Positions 58,814-64,000 of a stretch of 64,000 nt of DNA are shown one piece after another. Source of the stretch: Biostraticola tofi (GTDB lineage: Bacteria; Pseudomonadota; Gammaproteobacteria; Enterobacterales; Enterobacteriaceae); assembly GCF_004343195.1 (NCBI RefSeq), contig NZ_SMCR01000005.1, forward strand, positions 203,286 to 267,285, in the 5' to 3' direction. Made by a program: the position numbers and the translations under genes. Each line of letters begins with the position of its first letter. The stretch's first letter is position 1. The notes below the pieces were generated by a model. The model was not told where the DNA came from. It worked only from the letters and a program-made list of their open reading frames with translations, and did no database searches.

Positions 58814-59515
58814 ATGACAACATTGACCTGTAAGGTCTCTTCCGTAGATGCCATCACCGATACGGTTTATCGGGTACGCCTGGTTCCGGAAGGTCCTTTT
58901 AGTTTTCACGCCGGACAATATCTGATGGTGGTGATGGATGAACGGGATAAGCGTCCTTTTTCACTGGCATCAACGCCGATGGAAAGCAGCTTTATCGAGT
59001 TGCATATCGGCGCATCGGAGCTCAACCTCTACGCCATGGCGGTCATGGACCGCATTCTGAAAGATCGCGAAATTACCGTCGATCTTCCCCATGGCGAGGC
59101 CTGGCTGCGTGATGACACTGACCGACCGATAGTTCTGATAGCCGGCGGTACCGGTTTTTCCTATACCCGCTCTATCCTGCTGACGGTGCTTTCACGTCAG
59201 CCAGAGCGCGAAGTCTCCATTTACTGGGGGGGCCGCGAACTGGAGCATCTGTATGACCTGGACGAGCTGCAGGCATTATGCCTGCAGCACCCGCGCCTCA
59301 ACGTGATTCCGGTGGTTGAACAGCCGGATGATAACTGGCAGGGCCGTACCGGCACCGTGCTGAGCGCAGTGCTGCAGGATTACGGCTCGCTGGAGTCGCA
59401 CGATATCTATATTGCCGGTCGCTTCGAGATGGCCAAGATAGCCCGGGAGCGCTTCTGCGCCGAACGCGGTGCCCAGGAAAGCCGTATTTTCGGCGACGCC
59501 TTCGCTTTTATCTGA
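58814..59515 (+). CDS. fre: NAD(P)H-flavin reductase
   Basis: Reduces free flavins with NAD(P)H, supporting ribonucleotide reductase activation and other reactions. 233 residues, same as E. coli Fre. The flavin-binding [10 protein letters not shown] and the NAD-binding [20 protein letters not shown] are clear, with [14 protein letters not shown] near the end. It follows ubiD. In E. coli fadA and fadB lie between fre and pepQ; here they are missing and a small repeat array occupies the gap. Confidence 0.97.
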   Translation: MTTLTCKVSSVDAITDTVYRVRLVPEGPFSFHAGQYLMVVMDERDKRPFSLASTPMESSFIELHIGASELNLYAMAVMDRILKDREITVDLPHGEAWLRDDTDRPIVLIAGGTGFSYTRSILLTVLSRQPEREVSIYWGGRELEHLYDLDELQALCLQHPRLNVIPVVEQPDDNWQGRTGTVLSAVLQDYGSLESHDIYIAGRFEMAKIARERFCAERGAQESRIFGDAFAFI

Positions 59516-59555
59516 TTTTGTCACAGGCGGCTTGCCCCTTTCCGGCAATGCCGCC

Positions 59556-59627
59556 GCTGTCTCCTCCAACAACGACATTGCTGTCTCCTTCAACAACGAC
59601 ATTGCTGTCTCCTTGAACAACCACCCC
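59556..59627. repeat. Three 24-bp tandem repeats between fre and pepQ
   Basis: Units at 59556, 59580 and 59604. The first two, GCTGTCTCCT(C/T)CAACAACGA..., differ by one base; the third is partly diverged. Located where E. coli has fadBA. Confidence 0.85.
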
Positions 59628-59744
59628 GCCAGTGTTCTTCTATCGCGCCTGATTACAGGCCTGTTCTCAATGGTTCCAACGCTTTCGCTGCAGGACGGCT
59701 ATGGTAATATGGCCCCACATTTCGTATCGACATAAGGCCAGGTC

Positions 59745-61076
59745 ATGGAATCCTTTTCTCATCTCTATCAGGATCATCTTGAGACGCTTTCGAAACGGGC
59801 GCGCGACATTCTCGGACGCCTTCAACTGGATGCGCTGCTTATCCATTCCGGTGAACCCATTACCGCGTTCCTTGATGATCATGATTATCCCTTTAAGGCC
59901 AACCCCCATTTCAAGGCCTGGCTGCCGGTAACCACCGTCCCTCACTGCTGGTTGTGGGTGGACGGCGTCAACAAACCCCGGCTGTGGTTTTACGCCCCAG
60001 TGGATTACTGGTACAGCGTCGAACCGATTCCCGATAGCTTCTGGACGTCGTGGATTGATATCATACCGATCCGTAATCCCAATGATATCGCCGGCCTGCT
60101 GCCGCCGGGACGCGATAAGGTGGCCTATCTGGGCAGCGCGCCGGAACGCGCCCGAAGCCTGGGGATCCAAGCCGACCGGCTGAATCCGAAACCGGTGCTG
60201 GACTATCTGCACTATCATCGCGCCTTCAAGACCGATTATGAACTGGCCTGTATGCGCGAAGCGCAAAAGACCGCGGTCACCGGCCATCGGGCGGCGCAGG
60301 AAGCTTTTCAATCCGGGATGAGTGAGTTTGATATCAATATGGCTTATCTCACCGCCACCGGCCACCGGGACACTGATGTGCCTTACGGTAATATCATTGC
60401 CCTGAATGAACATGCATCGGTGTTGCACTACACCAAACTGGATCAGCAGTTGCCTGACGACGTGCACAGTTTTCTGATTGACGCCGGCACCGAATACAAT
60501 GGCTATGCGGCGGATCTAACCCGTACCTATGCGGCGGTCAAGGACAGCGAATTCGCCGATCTGGTCAAAGCGATGAATGAGCAGCAACTGGCGCTGATCG
60601 ATACCCTCCAGACCGGTGTCAATTACATCGATTATCACATCCAGATGAACGGGCGTATTGCTACGCTGCTCAAGACGTACGATATTGTTACCGGCATCAG
60701 TGAAGAGGCGATGGTGAAAGAAGGCATAACCTGCCCGTTCCTGCCTCATGGGCTGGGTCATCCGCTGGGGCTTCAGGTGCATGACGTCGGCGGCTTCATG
60801 CAGGATGACCAGGGCACGCACCTTGCCCCGCCGGCGCTGTACCCCTGGCTGCGCTGTACCCGCGTGATGCAGCCGCGCATGGTGATGACCATTGAGCCGG
60901 GGCTTTATTTTATCGAGTCCCTGCTGGCGCCTTGGCGCGAAAGTGCATTCAGCCAGCATTTCAACTGGAAGCGTATTGCCTCCTTCATGCCTTATGGTGG
61001 AGTCCGTATCGAAGACAATATCGTCTTTAACGATAAACACATCGAGAATATGACGCGTAATCTCAAGCTGGCATGA
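59745..61076 (+). CDS. pepQ: Xaa-Pro dipeptidase
   Basis: A cytoplasmic metallopeptidase of family M24 (manganese-dependent) that cleaves Xaa-Pro dipeptides. 443 residues equal E. coli PepQ. The metal-binding Asp residues lie in [20 protein letters not shown], the His/Glu region in [16 protein letters not shown], and the last Glu in [14 protein letters not shown]. The start gives the family N-terminus [19 protein letters not shown]. It overlaps yigZ by four bases (ATGA). Confidence 0.97.
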   Translation: MESFSHLYQDHLETLSKRARDILGRLQLDALLIHSGEPITAFLDDHDYPFKANPHFKAWLPVTTVPHCWLWVDGVNKPRLWFYAPVDYWYSVEPIPDSFWTSWIDIIPIRNPNDIAGLLPPGRDKVAYLGSAPERARSLGIQADRLNPKPVLDYLHYHRAFKTDYELACMREAQKTAVTGHRAAQEAFQSGMSEFDINMAYLTATGHRDTDVPYGNIIALNEHASVLHYTKLDQQLPDDVHSFLIDAGTEYNGYAADLTRTYAAVKDSEFADLVKAMNEQQLALIDTLQTGVNYIDYHIQMNGRIATLLKTYDIVTGISEEAMVKEGITCPFLPHGLGHPLGLQVHDVGGFMQDDQGTHLAPPALYPWLRCTRVMQPRMVMTIEPGLYFIESLLAPWRESAFSQHFNWKRIASFMPYGGVRIEDNIVFNDKHIENMTRNLKLA

Positions 61077-61690
61077 ACCAGGCGTACGCTGTGCCGGCCG
61101 CACCGATAATGCTCAGCGCTGAAATCAAAAAGAGCCGGTTTATCACGCTGCTGGAACCTGCCTGCGGGACCGTGGCGGCCAAGGCGTTCATTGCCCGCAT
61201 CCGGGCGGAACACCCATCGGCGGCGCACCATTGCTGGGCTTATATCGCCGGCCCTGCCGATGACCAGCAGCAGTGGGGTTTTTCCGATGATGGCGAGCCC
61301 TCCGGCACCGCCGGACGACCGATGCTGGCCCAACTGGCCGGCAGCGGACTGGGGGAAATCACGGCGGTAGTGGTACGTTATTATGGCGGTGTCAGGCTCG
61401 GTACCGGCGGCCTGGTCAAAGCCTATGGCGGCGGCGTCCAGCAGGCGCTCAAGCGGGTGGTACGCCAGCAAAAAATACCCTACTCGCGGTTTATCCTCAG
61501 TTGCAGCTATGGCCAGGTTGCCTGGGTCGAAGCGGTTGTCAGGCAGGTTGATGGACGCATCCTGCAAGGAGATTACCAGGAATCGATTATACTCAGCGTA
61601 GAGCTACCGGCAGCTCGGTTAGACGAAGCGAATGAAAAGCTGCGGGATCTCAGTCATGGCGCATTGCTATTTTCAGCTGATTCACAATAA
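61073..61690 (+). CDS. yigZ: IMPACT family protein YigZ
   Basis: A 205-residue cytoplasmic protein of the IMPACT/UPF0029 family, related to yeast Yih1. The conserved [14 protein letters not shown] and HHCWAYIAG and the [20 protein letters not shown] segment form the N-terminal domain, followed by [27 protein letters not shown]. The biochemical role is unknown. It overlaps the pepQ stop and is followed by trkH, as in E. coli. Confidence 0.95.
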   Translation: MNQAYAVPAAPIMLSAEIKKSRFITLLEPACGTVAAKAFIARIRAEHPSAAHHCWAYIAGPADDQQQWGFSDDGEPSGTAGRPMLAQLAGSGLGEITAVVVRYYGGVRLGTGGLVKAYGGGVQQALKRVVRQQKIPYSRFILSCSYGQVAWVEAVVRQVDGRILQGDYQESIILSVELPAARLDEANEKLRDLSHGALLFSADSQ

Positions 61691-61737
61691 TTGCATCCCC
61701 GGCAATATTTACATTTATTATTAAGGACCGTGCTGAA

Positions 61738-63189
61738 ATGCATTTTCGCACTATAACCCGTATCGTCGGCCTGCTGGTCATCCTGTTTTCAGGAACCATG
61801 ATCATTCCCGGCCTGGTTGCACTGATTTATCGGGACGGTGCCGGCAGTGCGTTTACCCAGACTTTTTTCGTCGCCCTGACGATTGGCCTGCTACTGTGGT
61901 TGCCTAACCGCCGCCAGAAGCATGAACTCAAGTCCCGTGAGGGTTTCCTGATCGTGGTGCTGTTCTGGACGGTGCTCGGCAGCGTCGGGGCATTGCCGTT
62001 CCTGTTCGCAGAACATCCCAACCTGTCGTTGACCGATGCGTTTTTTGAATCCTTCTCCGGACTGACCACGACCGGCGCCACGGCGCTGGTGGGGCTGGAT
62101 AACTTGCCGAAGGCTATCCTGTTCTATCGTCAGATGCTGCAATGGTTCGGTGGCATGGGGATCATTGTGCTGGCGGTTGCTATCCTGCCTATTCTCGGCG
62201 TCGGCGGTATGCAGCTGTATCGAGCCGAGATGCCCGGCCCGCTGAAAGACAACAAAATGCGGCCGCGGATTGCCGAAACGGCCAAAACGCTGTGGTTCAT
62301 CTATGTCGGCCTGACCATTGCCTGCGCCCTGGCGCTGTGGGGGGCGGGCATGACGGTGTTCGATGCCATCGGCCACAGCTTTTCGACCATCGCCATCGGC
62401 GGCTTTTCCACCCATGACGCCAGCATCGGCTACTTCCATAGCCCGATGATTAACACTATCGTCGCGGTATTTCTGCTGATTTCCGGCTGTAACTACGGAT
62501 TGCATTTTGCCGTACTCAGTGGCCTTAATCCCCGCGTATACTGGCGCGATCCCGAGTTTCGCATGTTTATCATGGTCCAGTTCACGCTGGTGTTGGTCTG
62601 CACACTCATTCTGTGGCGTTTCAACGTCTATGAAACCAGTCTGCAAACCGTCAACCAGGCTTTCTTCCAGGTGGTTTCCATGGCGACCACGGCCGGCTTT
62701 ACCACCGACAGCATTGCGCAGTGGCCATTGTTCCTGCCGATCCTGCTGCTGTGCTCAGCGTTTATCGGCGGCTGCGCCGGTTCTACCGGCGGCGGCCTGA
62801 AGGTAATTCGTATATTGCTGCTTTACCTGCAGGGTTCGCGTGAGCTTAAGCGTCTGGTCCACCCTAATGCGGTGTATACCATCAAGCTGGGCAATCGCGC
62901 CCTGCCGGAACGCATCCTTGAAGCGGTATGGGGCTTTTTCTCCGCCTATGCGCTGGTGTTTATCGTCAGCATGCTGGCGGTTATCGCTACCGGCGTCGAT
63001 AATTTCTCCGCTTTTGCGGCAGTAGCCGCTACCCTTAACAACCTGGGGCCGGGCCTGGGTGTAGTGGCGGATAATTTCACCTCTATGAACGCCGCCGCCA
63101 AATGGATACTGATCCTGACTATGCTGTTTGGCCGACTGGAGGTTTTTACTCTGCTGGTGCTGTTCACCCCGACGTTCTGGCGTGAATAA
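61738..63189 (+). CDS. trkH: Trk potassium uptake protein TrkH
   Basis: The membrane channel subunit of the Trk system, gated by TrkA, for K+ uptake. 483 residues, same as E. coli TrkH. Four selectivity-loop repeats can be traced, one of them SGLTTTGATALVGLD with the filter-type TTGAT, another SFSTIAIGGFSTHD and later VSMATTAGFTTDS. IGGCAGSTGGGLKVIRI is the last pore-lining segment. It follows yigZ and precedes hemG, the E. coli order. Confidence 0.97.
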   Translation: MHFRTITRIVGLLVILFSGTMIIPGLVALIYRDGAGSAFTQTFFVALTIGLLLWLPNRRQKHELKSREGFLIVVLFWTVLGSVGALPFLFAEHPNLSLTDAFFESFSGLTTTGATALVGLDNLPKAILFYRQMLQWFGGMGIIVLAVAILPILGVGGMQLYRAEMPGPLKDNKMRPRIAETAKTLWFIYVGLTIACALALWGAGMTVFDAIGHSFSTIAIGGFSTHDASIGYFHSPMINTIVAVFLLISGCNYGLHFAVLSGLNPRVYWRDPEFRMFIMVQFTLVLVCTLILWRFNVYETSLQTVNQAFFQVVSMATTAGFTTDSIAQWPLFLPILLLCSAFIGGCAGSTGGGLKVIRILLLYLQGSRELKRLVHPNAVYTIKLGNRALPERILEAVWGFFSAYALVFIVSMLAVIATGVDNFSAFAAVAATLNNLGPGLGVVADNFTSMNAAAKWILILTMLFGRLEVFTLLVLFTPTFWRE

Positions 63190-63228
63190 TCCCGTCAGCC
63201 GGCAGCGATGGAAAGCATAAGGTAAGTT

Positions 63229-63765
63229 ATGAAAACATTGATTGTGTATTCCAGCCGGGATGGGCAAACGCGCAAAATCGCCGGACATATTGCCGACAGA
63301 CTGGGGGGCACCTGCGATCTGGTGGACTTGGCCGATATTGGAAAAACGCCGGTGAATGACTATCAGCGGGTATTGATTGGCGCGGCGATACGCTATGGAC
63401 ACCATGCCGCCGGGCTGAAGCCGTTTATCGATCGCAACCTGGCATGGCTTAACCGGGTACCCAGCGCCTTTTTTTCGGTGAACCTTACCGCTCGCAAAGC
63501 TGAGAAACGATCGCCCGAGACTAATGCCTACAGCCGGAAATTTCTCGCCTCCACCCCCTGGCGTCCTGACCGTTGTGCGGTATTCGCCGGGGCGCTGCGT
63601 TATCCGCAGTATCCTTGGTATGACCGCATCATGATTCAGCTGATCATGCGGATGACCGGGGGAGAAACCGACAGCAGTAAAGAGATTGAATATACCGATT
63701 GGCATCAGGTTGATGATTTTGCCGATGACTTTGCTGCATTACTCGACAAAACGCCTGTTGCATAA
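63229..63765 (+). CDS. hemG: Menaquinone-dependent protoporphyrinogen IX dehydrogenase
   Basis: Oxidises protoporphyrinogen IX to protoporphyrin IX in haem synthesis, passing electrons to quinones. 178 residues with a flavodoxin fold: MKTLIVYSSRDGQTRKIAGH binds the FMN phosphate, VLIGAAIRYGHHAAGLKPFI and FFSVNLTARKAEKRSPETN follow. Length is close to E. coli HemG (181). It ends about 60 bp before the upstream elements of an rRNA operon, matching the hemG-rrnA order of E. coli. Confidence 0.97.
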   Translation: MKTLIVYSSRDGQTRKIAGHIADRLGGTCDLVDLADIGKTPVNDYQRVLIGAAIRYGHHAAGLKPFIDRNLAWLNRVPSAFFSVNLTARKAEKRSPETNAYSRKFLASTPWRPDRCAVFAGALRYPQYPWYDRIMIQLIMRMTGGETDSSKEIEYTDWHQVDDFADDFAALLDKTPVA

Positions 63766-63782
63766 CCGTAAAGCCCACGGTT
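63764..63782 (+). terminator. Small hairpin after hemG
   Basis: AACCGT and ACGGTT around a 7-nt loop (AAAGCCC), overlapping the hemG stop codon. An A-run rather than a T-run follows, so terminator strength is doubtful. Confidence 0.35.
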
Positions 63783-63825
63783 TGCTGAAAAAAAAACCGA
63801 TCGGTAATTTTTCGTAAATTAGCGC

Positions 63826-63853
63826 TTGTCATGCCGCAGGAAGTCCCTATAAT
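63826..63853 (+). promoter_or_regulatory. rRNA operon promoter P1
   Basis: -35 TTGTCA (63826-63831), 16-bp spacer, -10 TATAAT (63848-63853), followed at once by a GCGC discriminator typical of stringently controlled rrn P1. The A/T-rich stretch just upstream (63803-63821) would be the UP element. Confidence 0.85.
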
Positions 63854-63933
63854 GCGCCTCCACTGACCGGGAATAAGCGCTTCGACGCACCGGGTCGGGA
63901 AGGGGAAAGCGCTTCGGTGAAGCAAATAAAAGC

Positions 63934-63961
63934 TTGACTCTTCAGCGGGAAAACGTAATAT
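63934..63961 (+). promoter_or_regulatory. rRNA operon promoter P2 and leader start
   Basis: -35 TTGACT (63934-63939), 16-bp spacer, -10 TAATAT (63956-63961), about 108 bp after P1. A leader hairpin CGTGAG-TTTT-CTCACG follows at 63977-63992. The 16S rRNA gene must begin beyond the right edge. Confidence 0.8.
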
Positions 63962-64000
63962 ACGCCACCCGCGCCACGTGAGTTTTCTCACGCTGGCCAC

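Overview
The window is a stretch of enterobacterial chromosome. Nearly every core gene has a close counterpart in Escherichia coli: gor, rlmJ, prlC, rsmJ, uspA/uspB, pitA, yhiN, yhhS-dcrB-yhhQ-tusA, ftsYEX-rpoH, ugpBAECQ, ggt, metR/metE, udp, rmuC, ubiE-ubiJ-ubiB, tatABC, rfaH, ubiD, fre, pepQ, yigZ, trkH and hemG. Protein similarity to E. coli is high but not identical, and the GC content looks moderately high. Together with the missing neighbours this suggests an Enterobacterales member outside Escherichia, perhaps of the Pectobacteriaceae/Bruguierivoracaceae (Sodalis-like) side. The exact genus cannot be fixed from the sequence alone.

Layout. 1-3.3 kb: the start of a COG3146 acyltransferase-like gene, an HxlR regulator, gor and rlmJ. 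3.3-6.3 kb: an AT-richer minus-strand accessory block with an unknown membrane protein, a membrane-anchored bactofilin, a small unknown ORF and a DoxX protein. 6.6-14.7 kb: prlC-rsmJ, a MlrA-like MerR regulator where E. coli has dtpB, uspA/uspB, pitA and yhiN. 14.9-25.5 kb: an accessory region holding an exported alpha/beta hydrolase, an AraC regulator with a DUF2000 protein, an acid-sugar type catabolic operon (MFS transporter, enolase-superfamily dehydratase, DapA/NAL-family lyase) with a convergent IclR regulator, a repeat-bearing NlpC/P60 lipoprotein, and a second alpha/beta hydrolase. 25.6-35.9 kb: the yhhS-to-rpoH core block. 35.9-45 kb: panM, the PhoB-type ugpBAECQ operon, an AEC transporter, yhhA and ggt. 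45-64 kb: yigM, metR/metE, udp, rmuC, the ubiquinone and Tat genes, rfaH, ubiD, fre, pepQ, yigZ, trkH and hemG, ending in the tandem P1/P2 promoters and leader of an rRNA operon whose 16S gene starts beyond the window.

How the genes work together. Redox and stress: glutathione reductase, universal stress proteins, the heat-shock sigma factor. Envelope and secretion: FtsEX and FtsY, the Tat translocase, bactofilin, NlpC/P60. Respiration: ubiE, ubiJ, ubiB, ubiD, with fre alongside. Phosphate and glycerol phosphate: pitA and the ugp operon. Methionine: MetR/MetE with apparent MetJ boxes.

The most unusual feature is simple-sequence repeats around one locus at 23.6-24.2 kb. An in-frame hexamer array lies inside a cell-wall hydrolase lipoprotein, and a 26-copy heptamer array with four repeat variants in strictly ordered blocks lies in the region upstream of the same gene. 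This looks like a candidate length-variable (contingency) locus. Other repeat families (37 bp x4, 20 bp x4, 24 bp x3) lie in the gaps next to yhhS, the IclR gene and fre. No transposase, integrase, CRISPR array or tRNA gene was recognised.
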